Part shown: positions 1-9,881 of the stretch, piece by piece
Layout of the letters: each line of letters starts with the position of its first letter
How positions within the stretch are numbered: position 1 is the first letter of the stretch
NCBI RefSeq assembly: GCF_030687495.1
Contig: NZ_CP117435.1
Location: forward strand, 434,001 to 498,000
Direction: 5' to 3'
DNA length: 64,000 nucleotides
Source of the DNA: Pseudomonas sp. FP453
Lineage (GTDB): Bacteria > Pseudomonadota > Gammaproteobacteria > Pseudomonadales > Pseudomonadaceae
Notes under the pieces: model-generated
The model's input: the letters and a program-made list of their open reading frames with translations, nothing else
The model's database searches: none
Told to the model about the DNA's origin: nothing
Made by a program: the position numbers and the translations under genes

Positions 1-9
1 GTGAAACCT

Positions 10-37
10 TTGTGACGGGCAGCGAGTGGGTTAGGAT
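10..37 (+). promoter_or_regulatory. Weak candidate sigma-70 promoter for the ABC transporter operon
   Basis: TTGTGA at 10-15 is followed after 16 nt by TAGGAT at 32-37. It lies about 60 nt before the start of the substrate-binding protein gene. The match is only moderate and rests on pattern alone. Confidence 0.3.
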
Positions 38-100
38 CGCATCCCGTTATGGTGCAGCCCTTTTGCGCGCCGACCTTATAAGAATCGTTCAGGGGACTTG

Positions 101-901
101 ATGATGAAAAAGTATCTTTCGATGCTGCTGCTCGGCGTCACCGCGCTGGTCGCGGCCAATGCGGCCCAGGCCGGTGCGATCGACGATGCGGTCAAGCGCG
201 GCACGCTGAAAGTCGGCATGGACCCGACCTACATGCCGTTCGAAATGACCGACAAACGCGGTGAAATCATCGGCTTCGAAGTGGACATCCTCAAGGCCAT
301 GGCCAAGTCCATGGGCGTCAAGCTGGAGCTGGTGTCCACCGGTTACGACGGCATCATCCCGGCTTTCCTGACCGGCAAGTTCGACATGATCGGCAGCGGC
401 ATGACCCTGACCCAGGAACGCAACCTGCGCCTGAACTTCAGCGAACCCTTCATCGTAGTCGGCCAAACCCTGCTGATCCGCAAGGACCTGGAAGGCACTA
501 TCAAGTCCTACAAAGACCTGAACGACGAGAAATACCGCCTGACCTCCAAGCTGGGCACCACCGGTGAGATGGTCGCCAAGAAGCTGATCTCCAAAGCCAA
601 GTACCACGGCTATGACAATGAGCAAGAAGGTGTGCTGGACGTGGTCAACGGCAAGGCCGATGCCTTTGTGTATGACGCGCCGTACAACGTGGTTGCCGAG
701 AAGAAAGTCGGTAACGGCAAGCTGGTGTTCCTCGAAGAACCGTTCACCTTCGAACCCCTGGCGTTTGGCCTGAAAAAAGGCGATTACGACAGCATCAACT
801 TCATCAACAACTTCCTGCACCAGATCCGTAACGACGGCACCTACGATCGCATCCATGACAAGTGGTTCAAGAGCTCCGAGTGGCTCAAGGACATGGAATA
901 A
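101..901 (+). CDS. Amino acid ABC transporter, periplasmic substrate-binding protein
   Basis: Extracellular solute-binding protein (family 3), which captures a polar amino acid or similar small ligand in the periplasm and hands it to the permease encoded downstream. The N-terminus has two Lys, a hydrophobic stretch and an AQA-type cleavage site near residue 24, so it should be exported. The mature part starts with the family-typical KVGMDPTYMPFEM and GEIIGFEVDI segments. At about 266 aa the length is normal. ATG codons at 101 and 104 are both possible; AGGGG at 91-95 serves as ribosome binding site. The permease and ATPase genes follow on the same strand after a REP-containing gap. The ligand cannot be told from sequence alone. 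Confidence 0.88.
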   Translation: MMKKYLSMLLLGVTALVAANAAQAGAIDDAVKRGTLKVGMDPTYMPFEMTDKRGEIIGFEVDILKAMAKSMGVKLELVSTGYDGIIPAFLTGKFDMIGSGMTLTQERNLRLNFSEPFIVVGQTLLIRKDLEGTIKSYKDLNDEKYRLTSKLGTTGEMVAKKLISKAKYHGYDNEQEGVLDVVNGKADAFVYDAPYNVVAEKKVGNGKLVFLEEPFTFEPLAFGLKKGDYDSINFINNFLHQIRNDGTYDRIHDKWFKSSEWLKDME

Positions 902-922
902 GGCTCTAGACCGAGTTGCCTG

Positions 923-998
923 TATCGCAGGCAAGCCAGCTCCCACATTTGACCGTGTTCACACATCCAAAGGTGGGAGCGGGCTTGCCCGCGATGGC
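923..998. repeat. REP pair in reversed order (left unit minus, right unit plus)
   Basis: A minus-orientation REP unit (CAGGCAAGCCAGCTCCCAC, ending at 946) is followed by a plus-orientation unit (GTGGGAGCGGGCTTGCC, starting at 973). At the other loci in this window the plus unit is on the left. The pair lies between the binding-protein gene and the permease gene, inside the presumed operon. Confidence 0.85.
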
Positions 999-1032
999 GG
1001 CCTCACAGGCAACACACATCGCGGAAAGTTAA

Positions 1033-1992
1033 ATGAAACAGAAAAAAGCCCAATGGCCCTGGCACCTGCTGACCGTGGTCGTGCTGGTTGGCCTGGCCGG
1101 CGCCTTGTACTACGCCACCTCGCTGATGTCCTACGAGTGGCGCTGGAATCGCGTACCGCAGTACTTCGCCTACCAGGCTGAAACGTCCCAGCGCGCGGCG
1201 GATATTTCCACCGTGGTCGAGCTGGTGCGCAAAGGTGACGTCGCCGAAGTGACCCTGCGCAACGACGCGGGCGCCGAGCAAAAGCTGACCGTCGCCGACA
1301 ACAGCCTGCAAGTGGCGCGTGGCGATGACGTGGCCGAAGGCGACGTGATCGGCGTGACCCGGCATTGGGCGCTGGGCCCGTTGATGTGGGGCTTGTGGAC
1401 CACGCTGTGGCTGTCGGTGGTGTCCGGCATCCTCGGGCTGGCGATCGGCTTGGCGACCGGCCTGTGCCGGCTGTCGAATAACCCGACCTTACGCGATCTG
1501 TCGACGATCTACGTCGAACTGGTACGCGGAACGCCGCTGTTGGTGCAGATCTTCATCTTCTATTTCTTTATCGGCACGGTGCTCAACCTGTCCCGGGAAT
1601 TCGCCGGGATCGCCGCGCTGTCGCTGTTCACCGGTGCCTATGTGGCAGAGATCGTGCGCGCGGGCGTGCAGTCGATCACCCGTGGCCAGAACGAAGCCGC
1701 CCGCTCCCTGGGCCTGAGCGCCAGCCAGTCGATGCGCCACGTGGTGTTGCCGCAGGCGTTCAAGCGCGTGCTGCCGCCGCTGGCCGGGCAATTCATCAGC
1801 CTGGTGAAAGACACCTCGCTGGTCTCGGTGATCGCCATCACCGAACTGCTCAAAAGCGGCCGCGAAGTGATCACCACCTCGTTCTCGCCGTTTGAAATCC
1901 TGTTCTGCGTCGCAGGCTTGTACCTGTTGATCAACCTGCCGCTGTCGAAAATGGCCAGCCGGCTTGAGCGGAGGCTCGCGCAAAGTGATTGA
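1033..1992 (+). CDS. Amino acid ABC transporter permease
   Basis: Inner-membrane permease of the HisM/GlnP type. An N-terminal transmembrane segment (about residues 12-32) is followed by a soluble stretch of roughly 80 residues, then the conserved permease domain from about residue 115. That domain carries the EAA loop ([23 protein letters not shown]), which docks on the ATPase, and the [16 protein letters not shown] signature. The 319-aa length reflects the extra N-terminal periplasmic segment found in some Pseudomonas members. The gene ends inside the start of the ATPase gene, so the two are probably translationally coupled. ATG at 1033 follows a GGAAAG ribosome binding site. Confidence 0.88.
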   Translation: MKQKKAQWPWHLLTVVVLVGLAGALYYATSLMSYEWRWNRVPQYFAYQAETSQRAADISTVVELVRKGDVAEVTLRNDAGAEQKLTVADNSLQVARGDDVAEGDVIGVTRHWALGPLMWGLWTTLWLSVVSGILGLAIGLATGLCRLSNNPTLRDLSTIYVELVRGTPLLVQIFIFYFFIGTVLNLSREFAGIAALSLFTGAYVAEIVRAGVQSITRGQNEAARSLGLSASQSMRHVVLPQAFKRVLPPLAGQFISLVKDTSLVSVIAITELLKSGREVITTSFSPFEILFCVAGLYLLINLPLSKMASRLERRLAQSD

Positions 1993-2719
1993 AGTCCGCG
2001 ATCTGGTAAAAGTCTTCGACACCCGTGGCCATGTGGTGCGCGCGGTGGACCACGTCACCACCCAGGTGGCCAAGGGTGAAGTGCTGGTGGTGATCGGCCC
2101 GTCGGGTTCCGGCAAGTCCACCTTCCTGCGCTGCCTCAATGGCCTGGAAGAATTCGACTCGGGCTCGGTGAGCATCGACGGCCTGCAACTGGCTGACCCG
2201 AAGACCGACGTGAACGCCTATCGCCGCGAAGTCGGCATGGTGTTCCAGCACTTCAACCTGTTCCCCCACATGACCGTGCTGGAAAATCTCTGCCTGGCGC
2301 AAAAGGTCGTGCGCAAGCGCGGCAAAAAGGAGCGTGAGGCCAAGGCCCTGGCGTTGCTGGAAAAGGTCGGCATTGCGCAGAAGGCCAATGAGTTTCCCTC
2401 GCGCCTCTCCGGCGGTCAGCAGCAACGGGTCGCCATTGCCCGCGCGCTGGCCATGGAGCCCAAGGTCATGTTGTTCGATGAACCCACCTCGGCGCTCGAC
2501 CCGGAAATGGTCGGCGAAGTGCTGGACGTGATGAAGACCCTGGCCCTGGAAGGCATGACCATGGTCTGCGTCACCCACGAAATGGGCTTTGCCCGTGAAG
2601 TGGCCGATCGGGTGTTGTTCTTTGATCATGGCAAGTTGCTGGAAGACGCGGCCCCGGCCGAGTTCTTCGACGCGCCCAAAGACCCGCGTGCCCAGGCTTT
2701 CCTGCGTCAGGTCCTATAA
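1985..2719 (+). CDS. Amino acid ABC transporter ATP-binding protein
   Basis: Cytoplasmic ATPase of the polar amino acid importer family (GlnQ/HisP-like). Walker [10 protein letters not shown] lies near residue 38, the signature [15 protein letters not shown] near 145 and Walker [15 protein letters not shown] near 165, with a switch histidine in [13 protein letters not shown] start at 1985 is preferred because GGAGG at 1970-1974 is well spaced from it; a TTG at 1964 would add seven residues. The start overlaps the permease stop by 8 nt. The 3' end overlaps the convergent chemoreceptor gene by 6 nt (2714-2719). Confidence 0.9.
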   Translation: MIEVRDLVKVFDTRGHVVRAVDHVTTQVAKGEVLVVIGPSGSGKSTFLRCLNGLEEFDSGSVSIDGLQLADPKTDVNAYRREVGMVFQHFNLFPHMTVLENLCLAQKVVRKRGKKEREAKALALLEKVGIAQKANEFPSRLSGGQQQRVAIARALAMEPKVMLFDEPTSALDPEMVGEVLDVMKTLALEGMTMVCVTHEMGFAREVADRVLFFDHGKLLEDAAPAEFFDAPKDPRAQAFLRQVL

Positions 2720-4622
2720 CCTGAACCTGCCTACCAGGGCTTGCAGGTCCCGGCTCAACCGCGTCAGTTGAGCACTCGCCGCCGCCGTTTCCTCACTGGC
2801 GGCGGCGGTTTGTTCGGACGCATCGCGCACCTTCAACACACTGCGATTGATTTCCTCGGCCACCGCGCTTTGTTCTTCGGCGGCAGCGGCGATCTGCGGG
2901 TTCATTTCCTGGATGATCGACACCGTGTCGGCAATCGCCGCCAGCGCGTCGCCGGCATTGCGGGTCAGGCCGACACTGTTGTCGGTCAAGGTGCGGCTGC
3001 TGTGCATGATATCGGCCACTTGCTGGGTGCCGGCATGAAGGCTGCGGATCAACTCTTCGATTTCTTCGGCCGAGGCTTGGGTGCGTAGGGCCAGGCTGCG
3101 TACTTCATCGGCGACCACGGCGAACCCTTCGCCTGCGCTGCCGGCCCGTGCGGCTTCGATGGCGGCGTTCAGGGCCAGCAAATTGGTTTGCTGGGGACAC
3201 CGACTTGATCACTTCCAGCACGCTGCCGATCTTCTGGCTTTCCTGTTGCAAGGCCAGCATCGCCTGGCTGGCGCGAGACATTTCATCGGCAAGATGACCG
3301 ATGTGCTCAACCGCCTGGGTCACCACCTGATCACCGATACTGGTTTGTCGATCCGCCTCATGGGCCGCCACTGACGCTTGCTCGGCGTGTCGGGCGACCT
3401 CCTGGGCGGTGGCCAGCATTTCATTCATGGCCGTTGCCACCTGGTCGGTTTCTTCTTTCTGGTGATGGATGCCGTCGCGGGTCTGTTGGGTGACGGCCGC
3501 CAACTGCGCGGCCGCGCTGCCAATCTGCTGGGCGCTGTCACCAATGCCACTGATCAGCGTGCGCAGGTTGCCCGTCATGTCCCCCATGCTGCGTTGCAAC
3601 TGGCCGAGTTCATCACGGCGCTCCACCGGCACGTCGTGGCTCAAGTCCCCCTTGGCGATACGGCTGGCGACCGTCAGCACCTGGCGTAGCGGCACCACGA
3701 TCTGCCGGGCGATCCACCAGGCGGCGAGGGCGCCGAGCAGCAAGGCCGCGGCGGTCACAGCGACCAGCAGGGTGCGGGTGTGCCGCGCCTCTTTGTCGCG
3801 CTTGACGGTCTGGGCCTGGCTCAGTTGGTGACTGTGCTCCAGCAACTGGTCGAGTTGCTGCTCGAAGCGGTTCTGCACGGTTTCGGTGGTGACCTGCGCC
3901 TCCTTGAGCCGTTGCAGTTGCTCGCGATAGTCGGCCAGGTCGGTCTTGAGCAGCGTTGCGTCAACGGGCAGGCGAGTGACGGCGGCCTGAGCGACGTCCA
4001 GGGCGTCCAGGGTGGCGCCGACGGCCTCGGCATAGGCTTGCAGCGACACGGCGGCCCAGGCGGGGCGTACGGCGCTGTCTTCGGCCTGGGCAATGGCCTG
4101 GCGCAGCTGTTCGATGCTGTCGAGCGCTTGCTGGTCTTGCTGATCCGGCAGTTCGCTGGCCACTTGAGCAAGGGTGTCGCTGGCTTGCAACGCGGTTTTG
4201 CTGAGGGGCGAGCGGGTGTTATCGCGTTGCTCGATCAGCGGGGGCAGCTCCACCAGCGCAGCCTTGAAGGCGGCAACCAGGCGCGTGGCCTCCTGGAGTC
4301 GCTGTTGGTCGGCAGGATCACGCATGCGGCCGGCAAAGAACGCCAGGTGCCGTTCGATTTTTTCAATGTGGGTTGCCATCTTGCCCAGGCTGGCCGTGTC
4401 GGTGAGGGTGCGGTACACGATGCGGTCGGCCCGCATGGCCTGGGCATCAGCGGCCAATTGCCCGAGGGCGCTCAGGTTGCCTGACCGGTAAAGCACAGCA
4501 TTCAGCGCCTGCCAGCCGGTCACGGCGATGGCCAGGCTGAGCACCAGGACCTGCCCAAAACCCAGGGCAAGCTTGAGGCGGACGCTGGCGTTGACCAGCA
4601 AGCGGGTCAGCCGAGGAAACAT
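2714..4622 (-). pseudogene. Methyl-accepting chemotaxis protein, frameshifted in the signalling domain
   Basis: Chemoreceptor reading frame in two pieces. The N-terminal piece (4622 down to about 3197) has a transmembrane segment near residues 15-35, a helical periplasmic sensor domain, a second membrane segment near 290-310, a HAMP linker and most of the methyl-accepting domain. The C-terminal piece starts at [14 protein letters not shown]. The break is in the invariant hairpin tip: the N piece reads [10 protein letters not shown], and removing one G from the GGGG run at 3193-3196 restores [19 protein letters not shown]. The restored protein would be 635 aa, close to its 638-aa neighbour. 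The sensor resembles the helical bimodular type. It could be a true pseudogene or a sequencing error. Confidence 0.8.
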
Positions 4623-4724
4623 GGTGCACCTCCAGATCCGAAAAAGCGTTTCGCAGTAACGGAAACGCTAAATCGATTTGGGCGGCTACCGGGCTGATAA
4701 CGGCGTAGGAAATTTCACAAACTG

Positions 4725-6641
4725 TTAGATGCGGAAGCGTCCTACCAACGTTTGCAGGTAAATCCCCAGGCGCGCCAGTTCTGCGCTGGACGCGGCAGTT
4801 TCCTCACTGGCCGAAGAGGTTTGCTCCGACACGTCACGCACATTCAGCACGCTGCGGTTGATCTCTTCGGCCACGGCGCTCTGTTGCTCGGCGGCGGTGG
4901 CGATCTGCGAGTTCATCGCCTGGATCGTCGAGACCGTGCGCGTGATGTTGCCCAGGGCGGCGCCGGCGCGGCGGGTCAGTTCGACACTGCTGTCGGTGAG
5001 GCCGCGGCTGTTGTCCATGATGGTTGCCACTTGCTGGGTGCCACTTTGCAGGCCGACGATCAGTTCTTCGATCTCTTCGGTGGACTTCTGCGTGCGCTGG
5101 GCCAGGCTGCGCACTTCATCGGCCACCACCGCGAAGCCACGCCCGGCTTCACCGGCGCGGGCGGCTTCAATTGCGGCGTTGAGGGCCAGCAGGTTGGTTT
5201 GCTGGGCCACGGATTTGATCACATCGAGCACGCTGCCGATCTTGTCGCTTTCGCGTTTCAGATCGCCCATGGCCAGGGTGGAGTTGCCGACTTCGGTGGC
5301 CAGGCGTTCGATCTGGGCGATGGCTTCGCCGACCACTTTGTCACCTTCGCGGGCTTGCTGGTCAGCGGCGACGGCGGCTTCGGAAGCCTCCTCGGCGTTG
5401 CGTGCCACTTCCTGCACGGTGGCGGCCATTTCGTTCATGGCGGTCGCGACCTGGTCGGTTTCGACTTTCTGGCTGTTGACCCCGGCGCTGGTCTGTTCGG
5501 TCACCGCCGACAGTTGCTCGGCGGCGCTGGCGATCTGGGTCACGCCGTCGCTGATGCCGCCGATCAACTCACGCAGGCCCACGGTCATGCTTTGCATAGC
5601 GCGTTGCAGTTGGCCCAGTTCGTCCTGGCGCGCGGAGTCGAGGTTGTGGCTCAAGTCGCCGGAGGCCACGCGCTCGGCGACCTTGAGAGTCTGGTTCAGC
5701 GGGATGATGATCTGGCGGGTGATGGCCCAGGCGGCAATCAGGCCGAAGACCAGCGCGAGCACGGTGGCCAGCGCCAACAATTGCTTGGCTTGTGCGGCCT
5801 CGTTGTCACGCACCACGGTCTGCGACGCGGTGAGTTTTTTGCTGCGGTCGAGCAGGATGTCGCCTTGCTCGGCCATGGTTTTCATCGCCGCGGCGGTGGC
5901 GACCTGGGAGTCGCGGTACTGGCTGACCGCCGCGCGGTAGGCTTGCAGCGAAACGCTGGCCTGTTGCAGGTTGGTCGAATATTGATCAGGGATTTGCCCG
6001 TTCAGGCCGGTGATTTTCTTCAGGGCATTGTCGATGGCGTCCAGCGCAGGCTGCTCGGCTTCGACCTTGCCGCTGTAGGTGTAGCCGCGCACCTGGAAGC
6101 GCGCCTGTTGGATCAGCTTGCTCAGGTCCACCACGCTGTTGAACTGGCTGACGCTGTCGCCTTGCAGCAGGGCTTTCTCGATCTCGCCGACCTTGACCAC
6201 CGCGTTGTCGGCGGTGTCGCCCAGCTTGCTGCGCGCGTTTTCGCGGTTGGCGCCGGCCTGGACCATGGCCTCGAAGGCGCGGCGGTATTGGTCGACGGCG
6301 ACCAGTTGGTCGTCCACCAGGCGGTTGTCGGCGGGCTGATCGATCAGGGTGTCGGCGGTTTTCAGGCTGCTTTCCAATTGCACCAGCAGCGTGTTGACCG
6401 TTGTCGGGCCTTGTTCGCCACGGCGCATTTCGTAGTCCAGGCGCGCCAGTCGCAGGTCTTTGGTCAGCTCATTGACGCTGGAGATAAAGCCCAGCTTGTC
6501 ACCCCGGCTGATCACGCCGCTGAGGCCGCTCCAGCCGGTGAAGGTGATCATGAGCGTGAGCAGTAACACCAGGCCAAAACCTACACCCAGCTTGGATTTG
6601 ACGCTGACATTCCCCAGCTTTTCGGCTAACCAACGATACAT
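4725..6641 (-). CDS. Methyl-accepting chemotaxis protein, HBM-type sensor
   Basis: Intact chemoreceptor of 638 aa that signals to CheA/CheW. It has a membrane segment near residues 20-40, a long all-helical periplasmic region, a second membrane segment near 300-320 ([20 protein letters not shown]), a HAMP domain and a full methyl-accepting domain with the hairpin tip [22 protein letters not shown]. The periplasmic region, with [13 protein letters not shown], looks like a helical bimodular (HBM) domain, which in P. putida receptors binds organic acids; the ligand here is unknown. ATG at 6641 follows an AGGGGAG ribosome binding site. It is a paralogue of the frameshifted receptor just downstream on the same strand. 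Confidence 0.9.
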   Translation of the reverse strand: MYRWLAEKLGNVSVKSKLGVGFGLVLLLTLMITFTGWSGLSGVISRGDKLGFISSVNELTKDLRLARLDYEMRRGEQGPTTVNTLLVQLESSLKTADTLIDQPADNRLVDDQLVAVDQYRRAFEAMVQAGANRENARSKLGDTADNAVVKVGEIEKALLQGDSVSQFNSVVDLSKLIQQARFQVRGYTYSGKVEAEQPALDAIDNALKKITGLNGQIPDQYSTNLQQASVSLQAYRAAVSQYRDSQVATAAAMKTMAEQGDILLDRSKKLTASQTVVRDNEAAQAKQLLALATVLALVFGLIAAWAITRQIIIPLNQTLKVAERVASGDLSHNLDSARQDELGQLQRAMQSMTVGLRELIGGISDGVTQIASAAEQLSAVTEQTSAGVNSQKVETDQVATAMNEMAATVQEVARNAEEASEAAVAADQQAREGDKVVGEAIAQIERLATEVGNSTLAMGDLKRESDKIGSVLDVIKSVAQQTNLLALNAAIEAARAGEAGRGFAVVADEVRSLAQRTQKSTEEIEELIVGLQSGTQQVATIMDNSRGLTDSSVELTRRAGAALGNITRTVSTIQAMNSQIATAAEQQSAVAEEINRSVLNVRDVSEQTSSASEETAASSAELARLGIYLQTLVGRFRI

Positions 6642-6771
6642 GCTGCGAACTCCCCTGGAACAAGGCTTGGACTTATTCAGAGAGTATCGGCATTGGCGCG
6701 GGATTCTGTAGCGACGCAGGTCAAATGGGGGGGTGATGTACTCAGTTTCCCAACTTGGCACAGATCAAAAT

Positions 6772-6874
6772 GTGGGAGCTGGCTTGCCTGCGATAGCGGT
6801 GTGTCAGCAGTCAATGTGCAAGCTGACCCACCGCTATCGCAGGCAAGCCAGCTCCCACACAAGCCAGTTCCCAC
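6772..6874. repeat. REPIN with one extra half-unit
   Basis: Plus unit GTGGGAGCTGGCTTGCC from 6772 and minus unit ending GCCAGCTCCCAC at 6858, separated by about 34 nt. A further partial copy, ACAAGCCAGTTCCCAC, follows at 6859-6874. It lies between the start of the chemoreceptor gene and the end of rsmE. Confidence 0.88.
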
Positions 6875-6904
6875 ATGGAGACTGCGGTGTTGTTTGGGGT
6901 TGGG

Positions 6905-7612
6905 TTAGAAGAGGCGGGCGAGCAGGGCAGTCACGGCGGTTTCAACCCGCAGAATGCGCGCGCCCAGCTGCACCGGTTGCAGGCCGGCCTTGGCCAGCAG
7001 GTCCACTTCGTAGGGAATCCAGCCACCTTCCGGGCCGATGGCCAGGGTCACCGGCTCACCCAGCCCGCGTGGGCAGGCTGGGTAATCGCCGGGATGGCCG
7101 ATCAAACCCAGCGTCCCTGCGGCCATGGCCGGCAGGCGGTCTTCGACGAACGGCTTGAAGCGCTTCTCGATGATGATCTCGGGCAGCACCGTGTCGCGCG
7201 CCTGTTCCAGGCCGAGGATCAGTTGCTCGCGAATCGCCTCGGGCTCCAGGAACGGTGTCTGCCAGAAGCTTTTTTCCACGCGATAACTGTTGAGCAGCAC
7301 GACCTTGGGCACGCCCATGGCCGCCACGGTTTGCAGGACCCGGCGCAGCATTTTCGGGCGGGGCAGGGCCAGCAGCAAAGTCAGCGGCAGTTTCGCCGGC
7401 GGTGGTTGGTCGAAGCTGACTTGCAACTCCGCCTCACTGGCTTCCAGGCGCAGCAGCTGGGCATTGCCCATCAGCCCGCCGATACGGCCGACGCGCAGGC
7501 TGTCGCCGACGGCGGCGCGGTGGACTTCCTGCATGTGCACCAAGCGCCGGTCACGCAGCACCACGCGGTCGGCCGCGATGAAGTCGGCCTCCTCAAGCAG
7601 CAGCAGGTTCAC
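6905..7612 (-). CDS. rsmE: 16S rRNA (uracil-1498-N3)-methyltransferase
   Basis: SPOUT-fold methyltransferase that methylates U1498 of 16S rRNA using S-adenosylmethionine. The N-terminal region is the PUA-like RNA-binding part, and the C-terminal knot carries [19 protein letters not shown] and [11 protein letters not shown], the SAM-binding motifs of this family. The 235-aa length is normal. The start is GTG at 7612, overlapping the tatC stop by 4 nt (GTGA), so translation is probably coupled to tatC. The position after tatABC matches the Pseudomonas core order. Confidence 0.92.
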   Translation of the reverse strand: MNLLLLEEADFIAADRVVLRDRRLVHMQEVHRAAVGDSLRVGRIGGLMGNAQLLRLEASEAELQVSFDQPPPAKLPLTLLLALPRPKMLRRVLQTVAAMGVPKVVLLNSYRVEKSFWQTPFLEPEAIREQLILGLEQARDTVLPEIIIEKRFKPFVEDRLPAMAAGTLGLIGHPGDYPACPRGLGEPVTLAIGPEGGWIPYEVDLLAKAGLQPVQLGARILRVETAVTALLARLF

Positions 7613-8400
7613 GGCTGGGTCGCTGGCGGCTGGTCGTCGTCGGCGGGCTGATCATCCGGGTGGTCGCCACGCTTGGTGATCAGGCTGCTGAACAGGATGC
7701 CGATCTCGAACAGCATCCACATCGGCACGGCGAGCAGGGTCTGGGAGAAGATGTCCGGCGGCGTGAGGATCATGCCGACCACAAAGCAGCCGATGATCAC
7801 GTACGGGCGGATCTTCTTCAGGTACGCCACGTTGACCACGCCGATCCACACCAGCAGCACCACGGCCACGGGGATTTCGAAGGCCACGCCAAAGGCGAAG
7901 AACAGCGTCATCACGAAGTCGAGGTAGCTGGTGATGTCGGTCATCATTTCCACGCCGGCCGGGGTGGCGGCGGCGAAGAACTTGAAGATCAGCGGGAACA
8001 CCAGGAAGTAGGCGAACGCCATGCCGGTGTAGAACAGGCAGATGCTCGACACCAGCAACGGCACGGCGATGCGCTTCTCATGCTTGTACAGGCCCGGCGC
8101 GATAAAGCCCCAGATCTGGTGCAGGATCACCGGGATCGCGAGGAACAACGAGACCATCATCGTCAGCTTCAACGGCGTGAGGAACGGCGACGACACATCA
8201 GTGGCGATCATCGTCGCGCCGGCCGGCAGGTACTGGCGCAGGGGCGTGGAGACGAAGGTGTAGATCTGCTGGGTGAAGGCGAACAACCCGGCAAAGATGA
8301 TGAAGATCGCCGCTACGCAACGCAGCAGGCGGGTACGCAGCTCGGTGAGGTGCGAGACCAGCGGCATATGCTGGTCGTTTTCCGGTTTATCAGCGCTCAT
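7609..8400 (-). CDS. tatC: Sec-independent protein translocase subunit TatC
   Basis: Polytopic inner-membrane core of the twin-arginine translocase, which recognises the RR signal peptide of folded proteins. The 263-aa protein begins with the family-typical [16 protein letters not shown] (about residues 12-27) and has six hydrophobic segments, including the conserved [14 protein letters not shown] region. The C-terminal tail is rich in Asp, Gln and Pro. It overlaps tatB by 4 nt (8397-8400), consistent with one tatABC transcript. Confidence 0.95.
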   Translation of the reverse strand: MSADKPENDQHMPLVSHLTELRTRLLRCVAAIFIIFAGLFAFTQQIYTFVSTPLRQYLPAGATMIATDVSSPFLTPLKLTMMVSLFLAIPVILHQIWGFIAPGLYKHEKRIAVPLLVSSICLFYTGMAFAYFLVFPLIFKFFAAATPAGVEMMTDITSYLDFVMTLFFAFGVAFEIPVAVVLLVWIGVVNVAYLKKIRPYVIIGCFVVGMILTPPDIFSQTLLAVPMWMLFEIGILFSSLITKRGDHPDDQPADDDQPPATQP

Positions 8401-8798
8401 GGGGCTCGCGGCGGCAATGTAGGGTCATGGGGAGCAGGCGCCGCGACGGGCGTCGGTGCTGGCTCGGTGGGCGCGACGGGCGTGGCTTCAACAACAGGCG
8501 CAGGGGCGATGCTGTGTTCGGCCACAGGGGTAACCGGTTTTTCCGGCTCTTGCACCGGCGACAGAATCTTCCGGGCTTCCTGCTCCAACGACAGGATGTG
8601 TTCGTTGTGCAGCTGCCGGCGGATCTCGTCGGCGCCGATTTCCCGTTCAACTTCCTGTTTGATCGCATTGAAACTGCGTTTCAGGCGGCCGATCCACAGG
8701 CCGGCCGTGCGTGCGGCACCGGGCAGGCGTTCCGGCCCCAGTACCAGCAGGGCCACGAGGCCGACGAGCAGCAGTTCAGAGAAGCTGATACCAAACAT
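8397..8798 (-). CDS. tatB: Sec-independent protein translocase subunit TatB
   Basis: Single-span membrane protein (133 aa) that partners TatC in substrate binding. The N-terminus [19 protein letters not shown] is the TatB transmembrane helix, followed by the hinge and amphipathic helix ([18 protein letters not shown]). The rest is a Pro/Ala-rich cytoplasmic tail. The gene sits 10 nt downstream of tatA and overlaps tatC. Confidence 0.94.
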   Translation of the reverse strand: MFGISFSELLLVGLVALLVLGPERLPGAARTAGLWIGRLKRSFNAIKQEVEREIGADEIRRQLHNEHILSLEQEARKILSPVQEPEKPVTPVAEHSIAPAPVVEATPVAPTEPAPTPVAAPAPHDPTLPPRAP

Positions 8799-8808
8799 TA
8801 GTCAGTGC

Positions 8809-9087
8809 TCACGAGTCTTTGCGGGTCGGCTCTTCGACTTTCTCAGCCTGCACGTCGAAGGTACGACGCTCGGTGATCGGCTGGGCGGCCTGCGGGTGCA
8901 CAGGCTGCGCCGGTGGCACTGGGTTGGCGGCCGGGTCGGCCGGTTTTTCGTCGTCGTTCATGGCTTTGCGAAAGCCCTTGATCGATTCGCCGACGTCCGT
9001 GCCGAGGTTCTTGAGTTTCTTGGTGCCGAATACCAATACCACCACCACCAGAATGACGATCCAGTGTTTCCAGTCAAAAATACCCAT
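8809..9087 (-). CDS. tatA: Sec-independent protein translocase subunit TatA
   Basis: Pore-forming or membrane-thinning subunit of the Tat system (92 aa). It shows [20 protein letters not shown], the [14 protein letters not shown] hinge/amphipathic helix and the GFRKAM motif. The Pro/Glu-rich tail is soluble. It is the first gene of tatABC and lies about 25 nt after the hisE stop, so it may share the his transcript. Confidence 0.95.
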   Translation of the reverse strand: MGIFDWKHWIVILVVVVLVFGTKKLKNLGTDVGESIKGFRKAMNDDEKPADPAANPVPPAQPVHPQAAQPITERRTFDVQAEKVEEPTRKDS

Positions 9088-9112
9088 GCTGCAAATCCTC
9101 AGTAAAAGTTAT

Positions 9113-9445
9113 TCAGGCGGACGGGCGCGATGCCTTTTCGGCATGCCCGGACAAGCCGAAGCGACGGTCCAGTTCATCCAGCACGGCCTGCGGATGCTGC
9201 CCCAGTTGGGCGAGCATGACCAGGCTGTGGAACCAGAGGTCGGCGGTTTCGTAGATCACGTCGCTGCAGTCGCCGCTGATTTGCGCGTCCTTGGCGGCGA
9301 TGATGGTCTCGACGGATTCTTCGCCGAGTTTTTCCAGAATCTTGTTCAAGCCCTTGTGGTAGAGGCTGGCGACGTAGGAGCTGTCGGCGTCCGCGCCTTT
9401 GCGGTCTTCCAGCACCTGGGCCACGCGGTTCAGGGTATCGCTCAT
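9113..9445 (-). CDS. hisE: Phosphoribosyl-ATP pyrophosphatase (histidine biosynthesis)
   Basis: Hydrolyses phosphoribosyl-ATP to phosphoribosyl-AMP, the second step of histidine synthesis. This 110-aa all-helical MazG-like protein has the metal-binding [16 protein letters not shown] and the [12 protein letters not shown] helix. ATG at 9445 lies 2 nt downstream of the hisI stop codon. As in other pseudomonads, hisI and hisE are separate genes encoded next to tatABC. Confidence 0.94.
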   Translation of the reverse strand: MSDTLNRVAQVLEDRKGADADSSYVASLYHKGLNKILEKLGEESVETIIAAKDAQISGDCSDVIYETADLWFHSLVMLAQLGQHPQAVLDELDRRFGLSGHAEKASRPSA

Positions 9446-9447
9446 GT

Positions 9448-9840
9448 TCAATGTCCTGCGGAATAGATGGCGTGCGGGTCTTTGAGCACCGGTTCGACAA
9501 CCTTCCACGCGCCGTTCTCGAACACGCGGTAGAAGCAGCTGTGACGGCCGGTGTGGCAGGCAATGTCGCCGATCTGCTCGACCTTGAGGATCACCACGTC
9601 GGCGTCGCAGTCGATGCGCATCTCGTGCAGGGTCTGCACGTGCCCGGACTCTTCGCCCTTGCGCCACAGTTTGCCACGCGAACGTGACCAGTAAATGGCG
9701 CGCTGCTCAGTGGCGGTGAGGCTCAGGGCCTCGCGGTTCATCCAGGCCATCATCAGCACGCGCCCGGTCTTGTAGTCCTGGGCAATGGCCGGCACCAGGC
9801 CGTCACTGTCCCATTTGATCTCGTCCAGCCAGTCTTTCAT
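9448..9840 (-). CDS. hisI: Phosphoribosyl-AMP cyclohydrolase (histidine biosynthesis)
   Basis: Zn-dependent enzyme opening the adenine ring of phosphoribosyl-AMP, the third step of histidine synthesis. It is 130 aa, with the N-terminal MAWMNREAL and [14 protein letters not shown] substrate motifs and a C-terminal zinc site around [11 protein letters not shown]. The start at 9840 gives the usual [11 protein letters not shown]-terminus. It is followed 2 nt later by hisE. Confidence 0.95.
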   Translation of the reverse strand: MKDWLDEIKWDSDGLVPAIAQDYKTGRVLMMAWMNREALSLTATEQRAIYWSRSRGKLWRKGEESGHVQTLHEMRIDCDADVVILKVEQIGDIACHTGRHSCFYRVFENGAWKVVEPVLKDPHAIYSAGH

Positions 9841-9881
9841 GTTCGGCTCCGGCAATTTGCGACAGTGTATAACCGGATTGG

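Noticed and set aside
855..1181. Small plus-strand ORF spanning the REP region before the permease gene
   Set aside because: It overlaps the end of the binding-protein gene and the start of the permease gene in another frame, runs through REP sequence and lacks a ribosome binding site.
4752..6566. 604-codon open frame on the plus strand across the intact chemoreceptor gene
   Set aside because: It is antisense to a clear MCP, has a biased composition (many Gly, His, Val, Gln) and no recognisable domain. High GC content produces such shadow frames.
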